Of a stretch of DNA of 64,000 nucleotides, positions 1-7,898 are shown piece by piece. Position 1 is the stretch's first letter; every line of letters starts with the position of its first letter. The stretch lies in contig NZ_JAPEMU010000001.1 in NCBI RefSeq assembly GCF_026342405.1, positions 6,262,001-6,326,000 of the forward strand, given 5' to 3'. This DNA is from Kitasatospora sp. NBC_00240 (GTDB taxonomy: Bacteria; Actinomycetota; Actinomycetes; Streptomycetales; Streptomycetaceae). Under the pieces are notes generated by a model that was not told the origin of the DNA, made no database searches, and saw only the letters and a list, made by a program, of their open reading frames with translations. A program made the translations under genes and the position numbers.

Positions 1-795
1 GGCGAGATCGAGCCGGTGCCGCGCCCGGCGGCCGACCGGGCCACCGACTACCTGCGCCTGGTCGCCCGCCTCGCCCTGCGGGCGCTGCAGGCGGCCGACG
101 CCGTCGACACCGACGAGATACTCGCCGGCGTGGTGCTCAACGGCTGGCTGCGCGAGCCGGGCTCACCGGAGGCGGTCTGCCTGGTGAGCGTGGACGCGGA
201 CCGCGACGCCCTGGCCCGTACCCGGCTGCTCCCCGCCGGAGCCCCCTACGAGGAGGAACAGGACGGGGACGGCGTCTACGCGGACGCCGAACGGGACGAG
301 GCGCTGGTGCGGCTGCGCCAGCTCGGCGCGGCCGTGACCCCCGACCCGTACGCCCGCGCGGGCGTCGAGCCGGCCGCGGCGGCCGGGGCGACCGTCCCGT
401 CCGCCGCCGACCTGTCCGCCAACGAGTTCGCCGAGCTGGTCCGGGAGCTGCTCACCCGGGGTGGCCTGGACGGCTGGAGCGTCCGGCTGCGCGGCCCGGC
501 CGGGCTGGTCGCCACCGGCGAGGGCGAGGCCGGCAGCGCGTTGCCCGGCCGCTGGGTGGTGTGGGCCTCCCGGGCCGCGGCCCCGGTGGCCGAGGAGGAG
601 ATCCGGACCCTCGCGGACGCCGTCCGCGAGGAGGCCGCCGACCGGGGCCTGCGGCTCACCACCGGCCGCTTCAGCGACGCCGCGCTGGACCTGACCGGGG
701 ACGAGAGCCACCAGCACATCCACCTGGTCGACGGCGACGGGGTCCGTGAACTGGCCCGCACCCACCTCGGGCTGCCGCTCGGCGCGGGGGTCTGA
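1..795 (+). CDS. Partial CDS, C-terminal part of a degenerate Mrr-like protein
   Basis: The reading frame is open from the first base of the window, so the true start lies upstream and only about 264 residues are visible. The last ~125 residues resemble the Mrr-type restriction endonuclease fold: a helix like EFAELVRELLTRGGLDGW, a core strand near RWVVWASR, a helix EEEIRTLADAVREEAADRG, then LRLTTGRFSDAALDL and a final HLVDGDGVRELAR. The position normally holding the catalytic Q-x-K is VWAS here, so nuclease activity looks unlikely. It ends 76 bases before the next gene on the same strand. The fold assignment is by visual pattern only. The gene could equally be a conserved Streptomyces protein with no restriction role. 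Confidence 0.6.
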   Translation, partial: GEIEPVPRPAADRATDYLRLVARLALRALQAADAVDTDEILAGVVLNGWLREPGSPEAVCLVSVDADRDALARTRLLPAGAPYEEEQDGDGVYADAERDEALVRLRQLGAAVTPDPYARAGVEPAAAAGATVPSAADLSANEFAELVRELLTRGGLDGWSVRLRGPAGLVATGEGEAGSALPGRWVVWASRAAAPVAEEEIRTLADAVREEAADRGLRLTTGRFSDAALDLTGDESHQHIHLVDGDGVRELARTHLGLPLGAGV

Positions 796-871
796 CCACC
801 GGGGCGCGAGCGAGGCCGCCGGCCGCCCGGCCGGGGGTGCGCGAGGACGACACGAGCGGGAGGCTGGGCCG

Positions 872-1303
872 ATGGGAATGGGATTCATCGACAGGTGGCG
901 GGACCGGCACGGCGCGGCCGCCCCCGGACCGTCGCCCGAGCAGGACCAGGACTCGATGGCCGAACTGCTGTCCGAGTGTGAGCTGCTGCGTGAGCTGGCC
1001 GACGGCGCCGGGCTCCGGCTCGCGGACGACGTGCCCTCCCTGACCGCACTCGACCAGTTGCTCCCCACCTGGCGGGACACCCCCGACGCCGCCGAGTGGC
1101 TCGGCAACGACGCCGGCCTCTACCTCGGCACCGTGGTCTTCCGGACCGTCCCCGGGACCCGCTGGCGACTGGCGCCCGACGGCACCCCGGTGATCGTGCT
1201 GCCGGACGGCCGGGAGATGGACGTCACGGCCTTCGGCCGCTCCTGGGCCGCACAGGGCTCCCCGCAGCTCACGGCCGCCTACCTGGAGGCGGTCGACGGC
1301 TGA
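872..1303 (+). CDS. Small conserved protein, DUF6278-like
   Basis: This 143-residue soluble protein has no signal peptide or membrane segment. The ATG at 872 is chosen because a GGGAGG ribosome site lies about 8 bases upstream and the protein then begins MGMGFIDRWRDRHG. The body has SELLSECELLRE-like and QLLPTWRDTPDAAEWLGND motifs followed by LYLGTVVFRTVPG and a C-terminal AAYLEAVDG. That layout matches my memory of the actinobacterial DUF6278 family, whose function is unknown. It follows the truncated first gene on the same strand and may be co-transcribed with it. I am confident that it is a gene, but only moderately so of the family name. Confidence 0.7.
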   Translation: MGMGFIDRWRDRHGAAAPGPSPEQDQDSMAELLSECELLRELADGAGLRLADDVPSLTALDQLLPTWRDTPDAAEWLGNDAGLYLGTVVFRTVPGTRWRLAPDGTPVIVLPDGREMDVTAFGRSWAAQGSPQLTAAYLEAVDG

Positions 1304-1315
1304 CCACCGCTCCGG

Positions 1316-1337
1316 GTCGGGGCGGGCTCACCCCGAC
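1316..1337 (+). terminator. Weak hairpin after the DUF6278-like gene
   Basis: A 7-bp stem GTCGGGG / CCCCGAC with an 8-base loop starts 12 bases after the stop codon at 1303. There is no U-tract. It is a plausible actinobacterial terminator, but short enough to be chance in such G+C-rich DNA. Confidence 0.3.
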
Positions 1338-1447
1338 GGGCCGTCCGGCGGGCGCGGCCGGGCCGCCGGACGCAGGCTGGGGGCGGGTCCGGGCAGCGGC
1401 CCGCGCGACGGCGCCCGACGGGGCCCGGGGGAGGGAAGGGCACCTCG

Positions 1448-2209
1448 ATGACCGCGATCCTGGTCGCCGCCGGCGCGTTTTTGATGACGCTGATCGGCGG
1501 CTACGTCGCGCAGCGCACCGGGGACCGCCGTCACCTCGTCCTCGGCCTCGCCGCCGGGCTGATGCTCGGCGTGGTCGCCTTCGACCTGCTGCCGGAGGCG
1601 ATGCGGGCGGCCCCGGACGAGATCCACGGGGTGCCGCAGGCCCTGCTGATGTTCGCGGTGGGATTCCTGGTCATCCACATCGTCGAGCGCGCCGTGGCCA
1701 TCCACCGCGGCCACGAGGGCGAGTACGCCGAGCACACCCACGGGCACCGGCACTCCCACCACGGCCCGCAGGCCCAGGGCATCGGACTGACCGCCGCCGG
1801 GGCCCTGGTCGGGCACAGCCTGATGGACGGCTTCGCGATCGGCGCCGCGTTCCAGGCGGGCAGCACCGTCGGCACGGTGGTGGCGATCGCGGTGGTCGCC
1901 CACGACTTCGCCGACGGCTTCAACACGTACACGATCACCCGCCTGTACGGGAACAACCGGCGCCGGGCGCTGACCCTGCTGGGCGCCGACGCGCTGGCGC
2001 CGGTGACGGGCGCCGCCATCACGCTGCTGTTCACCATCCCCGAGCAGCTGCTCGGCCTCTACCTGGGGTTCTTCGCCGGCTTCCTGCTCTACCTGGCGAC
2101 CTCGGACATCCTCCCCGAGGCGCACAGTCCGCACCCCTCGCGCACCACCCTGCTCTGCACCCTGGCCGGGGTGGCGTTCATGTGGCTGGTGATCGGCCTG
2201 GCGAGCTGA
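1448..2209 (+). CDS. ZIP family divalent metal transporter
   Basis: This 253-residue membrane protein belongs to the ZIP (zinc/iron permease) group, which moves divalent metals such as Zn2+ into the cytoplasm. About eight hydrophobic segments are visible. Between the third and fourth is a histidine-rich cytoplasmic loop (HTHGHRHSHH, residues ~97-106) typical of metal sensing in ZIPs. Helix 4 carries GHSLMDGFAIG and helix 5 carries AHDFADGFNT, the two metal-binding motifs, with HD..DG replacing the commoner HN.PEG. Start: ATG at 1448 preceded by GGGAGGGAAGGG. It converges with the LysR gene downstream. The metal cannot be deduced. Confidence 0.9.
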   Translation: MTAILVAAGAFLMTLIGGYVAQRTGDRRHLVLGLAAGLMLGVVAFDLLPEAMRAAPDEIHGVPQALLMFAVGFLVIHIVERAVAIHRGHEGEYAEHTHGHRHSHHGPQAQGIGLTAAGALVGHSLMDGFAIGAAFQAGSTVGTVVAIAVVAHDFADGFNTYTITRLYGNNRRRALTLLGADALAPVTGAAITLLFTIPEQLLGLYLGFFAGFLLYLATSDILPEAHSPHPSRTTLLCTLAGVAFMWLVIGLAS

Positions 2210-2244
2210 GCCGGCCGCGAGACCCGTCCGCCCTGGAGCTGGAG

Positions 2245-3168
2245 TCACCCGGGGCGCGGACGCCAGGAGTCCAGGGCGGCCCACCGCCCCTGCATCGCGG
2301 CCAGCGCCTCGGTGATGGCCGGGCGGCGGGAGGCCTGGGTGCGCCAGAGCGCGAACACCCGCCGGCTCGGCTCCGGGACCACCGGGCGGGTGACCACCCC
2401 GGGCGGCAGCGCCCCGCGCCCGAGCCGCGGCACCAGGCCCACCCCGAGTCCGGCCGCGACCAGCGCGATCTGGGTCTCGAACTCGCCGACCTGGTAGACC
2501 ACGTCCGGCTCCTCGCCGGCCTCGCGCAGGGTCCGGACGAGCCAGTCGTGGCAGATGTTGCCCGGCGGGACGCTGATCCAGCGCTGCCCGGGGAGCCTGC
2601 CCACCGGCACCACGGCCAGCTCCGCCAGCGGGTGCTCCGCCTGCAGCAACAGGTCGACCGGATCCTCGCCGAGGTCCAGCCGGGACAGCCCGTCCTGCAC
2701 CGGCAGCGGTACGGTCGGCCAGTCCTGGACCAGGGCCAGGTCCACCTCGCCCCGGGCCACCAGCTCGGCCGCCGGGTACGGGTCGGTCTCCAGCAGCCGG
2801 ACGTCCAGGTCGGGGCAGCGGGTGCGCAGGTCGGCCAGCGCGCCCGGCAGCAGACCGCGCGCGCCGGTGGCGAAGGCGGCCACCAGCAGTCGGCCCACCG
2901 CCCGGCCGCGCTGCTCCTCCAGGGTCACCTCGGCCCGCTCGACCAGGGCCAGCACCTGCTGGGCGGTGGCGGCCAGCTCACGCGCGGCGTCGGTCAGCAC
3001 CACGCCCCGTCCCTGACGCTCCAGCAGGACGGTGCGGGTCTCCCGCTCCAGCTTGGCGATCTGCTGCGATACCGCCGAGGGCGTGAAACCGAGCGAGGCG
3101 GCCGCGCCGCCGACCGAGCCGTGCACCGCCACCGCGTGCAGCGCCCGCAGGCGTCCCAGATCCATCAT
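2245..3168 (-). CDS. LysR family transcriptional regulator
   Basis: A 307-residue LysR-type regulator of usual length. The N-terminal winged helix-turn-helix is clear (RLRALHAVAVHGSVGGAA, then GFTPSAVSQQIAKLER at residues ~28-43), followed by the linker helix and an effector domain starting near RLLVAAFATGARG. Either of two adjacent ATG codons at the 5' end may be used. It is divergent from the EamA transporter, with only 73 bases between the two starts, so it probably controls that transporter and itself, the usual LysR arrangement. The effector is unknown. Confidence 0.92.
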   Translation of the reverse strand: MMDLGRLRALHAVAVHGSVGGAAASLGFTPSAVSQQIAKLERETRTVLLERQGRGVVLTDAARELAATAQQVLALVERAEVTLEEQRGRAVGRLLVAAFATGARGLLPGALADLRTRCPDLDVRLLETDPYPAAELVARGEVDLALVQDWPTVPLPVQDGLSRLDLGEDPVDLLLQAEHPLAELAVVPVGRLPGQRWISVPPGNICHDWLVRTLREAGEEPDVVYQVGEFETQIALVAAGLGVGLVPRLGRGALPPGVVTRPVVPEPSRRVFALWRTQASRRPAITEALAAMQGRWAALDSWRPRPG

Positions 3169-3241
3169 GCAGCAATGCTAAACCGTGGGGTTCAGAAATC
3201 ATCGCTGGTGCTACACGATGGCGGGCGGCCATGCTCGGGAC

Positions 3242-4201
3242 ATGCCCGCATCGAGCACCGCCATGAGTCCACGTCACATCGCCCTGGCCGTCCTGGTCGC
3301 GGCCGTCTGGGGGCTCAACTTCGTCCTCATCCACATCGGCCTGGAGAACTTCCCGCCGCTGCTGTTCTGCGCCCTGCGGTTCGCCGTCGTCGCAGTGCCG
3401 GCGATCTTCCTGGTCGGCCCGCCGCGGGTGGCCCGGCGCTGGATCCTCGCGGTCGGCCTGGTCCTCGGCGTGGTCAAGTTCGGCCTGCTCTTCCTCGGCA
3501 TGCACGCCGGGATGCCGGCCGGCCTCTCCTCCCTGGTGCTGCAGAGCCAGGCCGTCTTCACCGCGCTCTTCGCCGCCGTGCTGCTGCGCGAGCGCCCGGC
3601 CCGGCAGCGGCTGGTGGGCCTGGCCGTCGCCCTGGCGGGCATCGGGGTGGCCGCCGTCGACCAGGGGGCGGGCGGCCCGGTCGGGGCCTTCGTCCTGGTG
3701 GTCGCGGCGGCCGTCGCCTGGGGACTGTCCAACGTGCTGACCCGCCGGGCCGCCCCGCCGGACGCCCTGCGCTGGATGGTCTGGGTCAGCGCCGTCCCGC
3801 CGCTGCCGCTGCTCGGGCTCTCGCTGCTGGTCGAGGGGCCGGCCGCCGACCTGAGCGCGCTGCGCGGGATCACGCCGGCCGGGATCCTGGCCATCGCGTA
3901 CGTCGGACTGGTCTCGACCCTGTTCGGCTTCGTCGCCTGGAGCTACCTTCTGCGCCGGTACGACACCACCGCCGTCGCGCCGTACTCGCTGCTGGTCCCG
4001 GTCTTCGGGATGTCCTCGGCCTGGCTGCTGCTCGGCGAGTCGGTCAGTGCGGCCGCGGGCTGCGCCGCCCTGCTGGTGATCGCCGGCATCGGGCTCACCG
4101 CGGTGCGTCCCGGGTCGTTCTCCGCTCCCTGGCGGTCGCTCCGTAGGCGGCGTCGGCCACCCGCAGTGCCCGCAGCAGCGCGTCCTGGTCCGACGGGCTG
4201 A
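3242..4201 (+). CDS. EamA/DMT family transporter (RhaT/YedA-like exporter)
   Basis: This 319-residue protein of the drug/metabolite transporter superfamily has two EamA repeats and ten predicted helices. The first repeat begins ALAVLVAAVWGLNFVLI, and the second begins GAFVLVVAAAVAWGLSNVL near residue ~150. Such proteins usually export amino acids or related metabolites. The ATG at 3242 is preferred to an in-frame ATG 57 bases upstream, because a start there would add a charged, non-conserved head. It is transcribed divergently from the LysR gene. Its last 107 bases overlap, tail to tail, the end of the MarR gene on the other strand. The extra C-terminus is basic and Ala/Pro-rich and lies beyond the last helix. 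Confidence 0.9.
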   Translation: MPASSTAMSPRHIALAVLVAAVWGLNFVLIHIGLENFPPLLFCALRFAVVAVPAIFLVGPPRVARRWILAVGLVLGVVKFGLLFLGMHAGMPAGLSSLVLQSQAVFTALFAAVLLRERPARQRLVGLAVALAGIGVAAVDQGAGGPVGAFVLVVAAAVAWGLSNVLTRRAAPPDALRWMVWVSAVPPLPLLGLSLLVEGPAADLSALRGITPAGILAIAYVGLVSTLFGFVAWSYLLRRYDTTAVAPYSLLVPVFGMSSAWLLLGESVSAAAGCAALLVIAGIGLTAVRPGSFSAPWRSLRRRRRPPAVPAAARPGPTG

Positions 4202-4592
4202 CCGGGCCGAAGTACTCCTGGGCCACCTCGTGGCGGACCTGCCCGATCCGCTCCACCGCCGACCAGCCGGCCGCCGTCAGCACGATCCGGACGGCGCGCC
4301 GGTCGGCCGGGTCCGGGGTCCGCTCGACCAGTCCGGCCTCCTCCAGGGCGTCCACCACGGTGGTGGCCGAGCGGGGCGCGATGTGCAGCCGGTCGGCGAG
4401 GTCGCCGAGCCGCATCGTCTCGCCGGGGCTCTCGCAGCCGGGGGCGTGGGCGAGGGTGCGCAGGGCGCGGCCCTGGCCGGGGGTGATGCCGAAGGGTTCG
4501 AGCCGGTCCATGGTCTGCCGCCGGATCCGCTTGATCGCCCTGGTCATCTCGTCGGCGAGCTCGGCCGCGGTCTCGGACGGCGTGGTGGTCAT
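4095..4592 (-). CDS. MarR family transcriptional regulator
   Basis: This 165-residue winged-helix repressor has the motifs RLGDLADRLHIAPRSATTVVDALEEAGLVERTPD (recognition helix at about residues 60-90), then DRRAVRIVLTAAG for the beta wing, all typical of MarR. The ATG at 4592 gives MTTTPSETAAEL and has a GAGGAG box about 9 bases upstream; an upstream in-frame ATG at 4646 would add 18 atypical residues. It is divergent from the DUF2218 gene and probably shares its promoter region. Its 3' end runs 107 bases into the opposite-strand EamA gene. The ligand is unknown. Confidence 0.9.
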   Translation of the reverse strand: MTTTPSETAAELADEMTRAIKRIRRQTMDRLEPFGITPGQGRALRTLAHAPGCESPGETMRLGDLADRLHIAPRSATTVVDALEEAGLVERTPDPADRRAVRIVLTAAGWSAVERIGQVRHEVAQEYFGPVSPSDQDALLRALRVADAAYGATARERRTTRDAPR

Positions 4593-4659
4593 CGGCGGGG
4601 TCTCCTCGGCAGTGGTTCGCCCCAGGGTATCGGCCGGTCGGAGCACCGCCGCAAAGGTG

Positions 4660-4712
4660 TTGAGTAAGGCTCACTATGTGCGCTACTCTGCATATGAGTG
4701 AGGGTACCCTAA
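4660..4712. promoter_or_regulatory. Two iron-box-like sites between MarR and DUF2218 genes
   Basis: Compared with the 19-base actinobacterial iron-box consensus TTAGGTTAGGCTAACCTAA bound by DmdR1/IdeR/DtxR regulators, the stretch 4660-4678 matches at 11 positions, including the central AGGCT. The stretch 4694-4712 matches at 13 positions, including ACCCTAA-like symmetry around AGGGTACCCT. Both lie in the 149-base divergent promoter region. The consensus is established knowledge; the matches were counted by eye. The sites could instead be the binding site of the adjacent MarR protein. Confidence 0.4.
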
Positions 4713-4741
4713 GTGCCCTCTCGGTCATCCCTGGAGTGAAC

Positions 4742-5089
4742 GTGCCCCGATCCGTTGCCCGCGTCACCACCGACCGCCCGGCCCGCTACGCCAAGCAGCT
4801 CGCCGCCCACCTCGGCCGCAGGATCGAGGCCCACTGGTCCGAGGAGAGCGGCCGAGGCGACCTGACCTTCGGTGCCGGCACCGGCACCCTGGAGGCCGCG
4901 CCCGACGCCCTGCTGCTCACCGTCGAGGGCGAGGCCGACCACCTGGCCGGGCTGGAGGACGTGGTCGGCCGCCACCTGGTGCGCTTCGGCACCCGCGACG
5001 AACTGGTCGTCGAGTGGCACCGCGACAACGGCGAGCCCGGCCTCGTCCACCGCAACGACGAGCCCGGCCCGGAGAACGAGCAGGGCTGA
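4742..5089 (+). CDS. DUF2218 family protein
   Basis: This 115-residue soluble protein carries the DUF2218 pattern: ARVTTDRPARYAKQLAAHLG, then GTLEAAPDALLLTVEGEADHLAGLEDVVGRHLVRFGTRDELVVEW. The GTG at 4742 is chosen because it places a valine/proline-led start just before the family domain, with GGAG 5 bases upstream. A GTG six bases earlier is also possible. DUF2218 proteins in actinomycetes are often found near siderophore-interacting or iron-responsive genes, which fits the iron-box-like sequence upstream. The biochemical function is unknown. Confidence 0.8.
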   Translation: MPRSVARVTTDRPARYAKQLAAHLGRRIEAHWSEESGRGDLTFGAGTGTLEAAPDALLLTVEGEADHLAGLEDVVGRHLVRFGTRDELVVEWHRDNGEPGLVHRNDEPGPENEQG

Positions 5090-5133
5090 CGCCGGCTCCG
5101 GCCACCGCCGACGTGAGCGGGCCCGGGGCGGCC

Positions 5134-5200
5134 GGCGGGTCAGTGCCCGGGGTGCGGCGGGTCAGTGCCCGAGGTGCGGCGAGTCAGTGCCCCGGGGTGC
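5134..5200. repeat. Triple 22-base direct repeat at the 3' end of the PAP2 gene
   Basis: Three near-identical copies (5134-5155, 5156-5177, 5178-5200) share the core GTCAGTGCCC followed by a G-rich GGTGC. Each copy contains TCA, that is a TGA on the minus strand. The middle copy supplies the stop codon of the PAP2 phosphatase (5162-5164). Confidence 0.85.
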
Positions 5201-6121
5201 GACGGGTCCGCCGCGCCCCACGCCCCCCTGCCCGCCCGGCGCCGTGGGCCGCGGGCGCGTCGAGAGCAGGGCCACCAGCGGCAGCACCAACCCCGCCAGG
5301 CACCAGCTGGCCACCACGTCCAGCAGCCAGTGGTAGTCGCTCCAGACCAGCCCCACCCCCACCCCGGCCGACAGCAACCCGGCGCCGGCGTACAGCCGCC
5401 GGCGGTGCCGGATCCCGACCGTACGGCCCAGCAGCAGCGCCGCCGCCCCGTACGCCACGCTCGCGGTCGCCGTGTGCCCCGACGGGTACCAGCCCCACTG
5501 CTCCGGCGTCAGCGGCAGCCCGAGCGGGCCCGGGCGGGCGAACGACGCCTTGGCCGGGACGATCAGCAGCGGGATCGCACCCGCCGTCAGCACCGCCGCC
5601 GGCAGCGGCAGCCACCAGCGCCGGGCCCCCGCCCGCCGGGCCCGCCAGGCCGCCAGCGCACCCCCGCCGAGCAGCACCGGCACCGCCGGGACCGAACCGC
5701 CGAGATCCGACAGCAGGGCGCCGAGGTGGTCGATCAGGGGGCTGGAGAGACCGTGCCGCAGCTCCCGGACGCCTTGCCGGGCCCACCGGTCCAGGCCCAG
5801 CAGCGGGCCGTCCACCGCCACCTGCCAGGAGATCAGCCCCAGCACCACGGCCTGCCCGGCCAGCAGCGCGGTGCGAACGCGAGGATCGGCCGCCCGGGCA
5901 CGAAGAAGCCGCCCCGGAGCGGGGGGGAGAGCCCCGGGACGGCCGTGCTGATCGCCGCTCCGCACGCCCCGGGGGGTGTGGGCCGGGCGGTCGGTCGATC
6001 GGTCTTCGGTTGTCGCCGCCTTCACCGGGGCGGTCCGGTCACCTTCGCGGGCCGTCCTCGCAACCTCCCCGCGGGGAGGATTCGTCGACGGATCCGCCAA
6101 GGGCTGGGGCTCGCTGTCCAT
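5162..6121 (-). CDS. PAP2 family membrane phosphatase
   Basis: This ~319-residue membrane phosphatase of the PAP2 superfamily acts on lipid phosphates or pyrophosphates at the outer membrane face. All three signature segments are present: KASFARPGP (C1), YPSGHTATAS (C2) and WSDYHWLLD (C3, with the catalytic His and Asp; the C3 Arg of the classical SR motif is not seen). About six hydrophobic helices surround them. The N-terminal ~90 residues are polar and Pro/Arg-rich, likely disordered and cytoplasmic. The ATG at 6121 has no good ribosome site, so the start is uncertain; in-frame codons both upstream and nearer the first helix are possible. The terminal residues DSPHLGH come from a repeated sequence. 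Confidence 0.82.
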   Translation of the reverse strand: MDSEPQPLADPSTNPPRGEVARTAREGDRTAPVKAATTEDRSTDRPAHTPRGVRSGDQHGRPGALPPAPGRLLRARAADPRVRTALLAGQAVVLGLISWQVAVDGPLLGLDRWARQGVRELRHGLSSPLIDHLGALLSDLGGSVPAVPVLLGGGALAAWRARRAGARRWWLPLPAAVLTAGAIPLLIVPAKASFARPGPLGLPLTPEQWGWYPSGHTATASVAYGAAALLLGRTVGIRHRRRLYAGAGLLSAGVGVGLVWSDYHWLLDVVASWCLAGLVLPLVALLSTRPRPTAPGGQGGVGRGGPVAPRGTDSPHLGH

Positions 6122-6220
6122 CTGTGACGACACTACGTCAACCGATTTGCCGGGGCGGGCGGCTCCCACGATTCCCCACAGCATCTTCACCCGGTGGAGT
6201 ACCACCCCCGGCGGACGCGC

Positions 6221-6251
6221 GACGGCCCGGTCCGCGGGGGACCGGGCCGTC
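6221..6251 (-). terminator. Terminator hairpin downstream of gabT
   Basis: A perfect 13-bp stem (GACGGCCCGGTCC and its complement) with a 5-base loop sits 50 bases beyond the gabT stop. There is no U-tract, as is usual for Streptomyces terminators. It separates gabT from the PAP2 gene. Confidence 0.7.
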
Positions 6252-6300
6252 GGGACGCGGCAGGGCCGGCGTGGGTCGGAGCGCAGGGCCCGGCCGGGGA

Positions 6301-7656
6301 TCAGACGCGCGAGAAGGCGCCCTCGATGATGTCCAGGCCCTCGTTGAGCAGGTGCTCCGGCATCACCAGCGGCGGCAGGAAGCGCAGCACGTTGCCGTAG
6401 GTGCCGGCGGTCAGCACGACCAGGCCCTCGGCGTGGCAGGCCTTCGCGATCGCCGCGGTGATCTCGGCGGCCGGCTCCTTGCCGCCCGGCTTGACCAGCT
6501 CGACCGCGATCATCGCGCCGCGGCCGCGGACCTCGCCGATGGTCACCCGGTCCGAGCCCGCGAACTTCTCCTGCAGGGCGCGCAGACGGGTCAGCATGAT
6601 CTCGCCGATCCGCTGCGCCTTCCCGTTGAGGTCCTGCGACTTCATGGTCTCGATCGCACCCAGCGCACCGGCGCAGGCCACCGGGTTGCCGCCGTAGGTG
6701 CCGCCCAGGCCGCCGCCGTGGGTGGCGTCCATGATCTCGGCGCGGCCGGTCACGGCGGCCAGCGGCAGGCCGCCGGCGATGCCCTTGGCGGTGGTGATGA
6801 GGTCCGGGACGATGCCCTCGTCGTCGCAGGCGAACCACTGGCCGGTCCGGCAGAAGCCGGTCTGGATCTCGTCCGCGACGAAGACGATGCCGTTCGCCTT
6901 CGCGTACTCGACGATCGCCGGCAGGAAGCCCCTGGCCGGCTCGATGAAGCCGCCCTCGCCCTGGATCGGCTCGATGATGATCGCCGCGACGTTCTCCGCG
7001 CCGATCTGCTTGTTGATCATGTCGATCGCCTGCGCGGCGGCCTCGGCGGCGCAGTTCTCCGAGCCGGTCAGCCAGCGGTACGGGTAGGCGACCGGAACGC
7101 GGTAGATCTCCGGGGCGAACGGCCCGAAGCCCTGCTTGTACGGCATGTTCTTGGCCGTCAGGCCCATGGTGAGGTTGGTCCGGCCGTGGTACCCGTGGTC
7201 GAAGACCACGACGGCGGTGCGCTTGGTGTACACGCGGGCGATCTTCACCGCGTTCTCCACCGCCTCGGCGCCCGAGTTGAACAGCGCGGTGCGCTTCTCG
7301 TGGTCACCCGGGGTCAGCTCGTTGAGCTGCTCGGCCACCTCCACGTACCCCTCGTACGGGGTCACCATGAAACAGGTGTGCGTGAAGGCCGCGAGCTGCT
7401 CGGTGGCCCTGGCCACGACGGCCTCGGCGCTGTTGCCGACGCTGGTCACGGCGATGCCGGAGCCGAAGTCGATCAGCGAGTTGCCGTCCACGTCCTCCAG
7501 CACGCCGCCGTTGGCGCGGGACACGTACACCGGCAGCGTGGTGCCGACCCCGGCCGCCACCGCGCCGAGCTTGCGTGCCTGCAGCTCCTGCGACTTCGGA
7601 CCGGGGATCGCGGTGACCAGGCGGCGCTCCTGCGGGAGCGGCGTTGCGGCGCTCAT
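6301..7656 (-). CDS. gabT: 4-aminobutyrate--2-oxoglutarate transaminase
   Basis: This 451-residue class III PLP aminotransferase converts GABA and 2-oxoglutarate to succinic semialdehyde and glutamate in the cytoplasm. The full family layout is visible: LEDVDGNSLIDFGSGIAV, NSGAEAVENAVKIAR, FDHGYHGRTNLTMGLT, IIIEPIQGEGGF, FVADEIQTGFCRTG and TTAKGIAGGLPLAAV, where K291 is the expected Schiff-base lysine. Length and start (ATG at 7656) fit the family. A strong hairpin follows the gene. The divergent ATPase-pucR-ALDH genes suggest a shared GABA or amine degradation role, the ALDH being the natural next enzyme. Control by the nearby PucR protein is inferred. Confidence 0.93.
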   Translation of the reverse strand: MSAATPLPQERRLVTAIPGPKSQELQARKLGAVAAGVGTTLPVYVSRANGGVLEDVDGNSLIDFGSGIAVTSVGNSAEAVVARATEQLAAFTHTCFMVTPYEGYVEVAEQLNELTPGDHEKRTALFNSGAEAVENAVKIARVYTKRTAVVVFDHGYHGRTNLTMGLTAKNMPYKQGFGPFAPEIYRVPVAYPYRWLTGSENCAAEAAAQAIDMINKQIGAENVAAIIIEPIQGEGGFIEPARGFLPAIVEYAKANGIVFVADEIQTGFCRTGQWFACDDEGIVPDLITTAKGIAGGLPLAAVTGRAEIMDATHGGGLGGTYGGNPVACAGALGAIETMKSQDLNGKAQRIGEIMLTRLRALQEKFAGSDRVTIGEVRGRGAMIAVELVKPGGKEPAAEITAAIAKACHAEGLVVLTAGTYGNVLRFLPPLVMPEHLLNEGLDIIEGAFSRV

Positions 7657-7898
7657 GGTGTTCTCCAGACTTATCGGCTCGGTCTTCGCAGGCTACGGCC
7701 GCCGCGCGCACGCAGGCATGCGCCACTCGGTACCACTGGGCCGTCCGACTTGTCCTGAGCGGCCAGCGTGCCGTCGGCCGCTACCGGCAGGCCCCGCTCC
7801 ACTACATTGAGCGCGGGCGTGTCACCGGTACGGCGGCATGGGTATGGCTGCATGGGCCTGAACGGGCCTGCGGGGCGGGCGAGGGAGCGGGGCCGTAA

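Noticed and set aside
1096..4146. Very long plus-strand frame covering the ZIP, LysR and EamA region.
   Set aside because: It is Arg/Gly/Pro-rich antisense or out-of-frame translation; each underlying gene is recognisable in another frame.
5014..7758. Long plus-strand frame across the PAP2 and gabT genes.
   Set aside because: It overlaps two clear minus-strand genes, has a composition typical of an antisense frame and shows no domain.
7657..7898. Searched for PucR operator or a small gene between gabT and the ATPase gene.
   Set aside because: No convincing inverted repeat or coding frame stands out in these 242 bases beyond ordinary promoter space.
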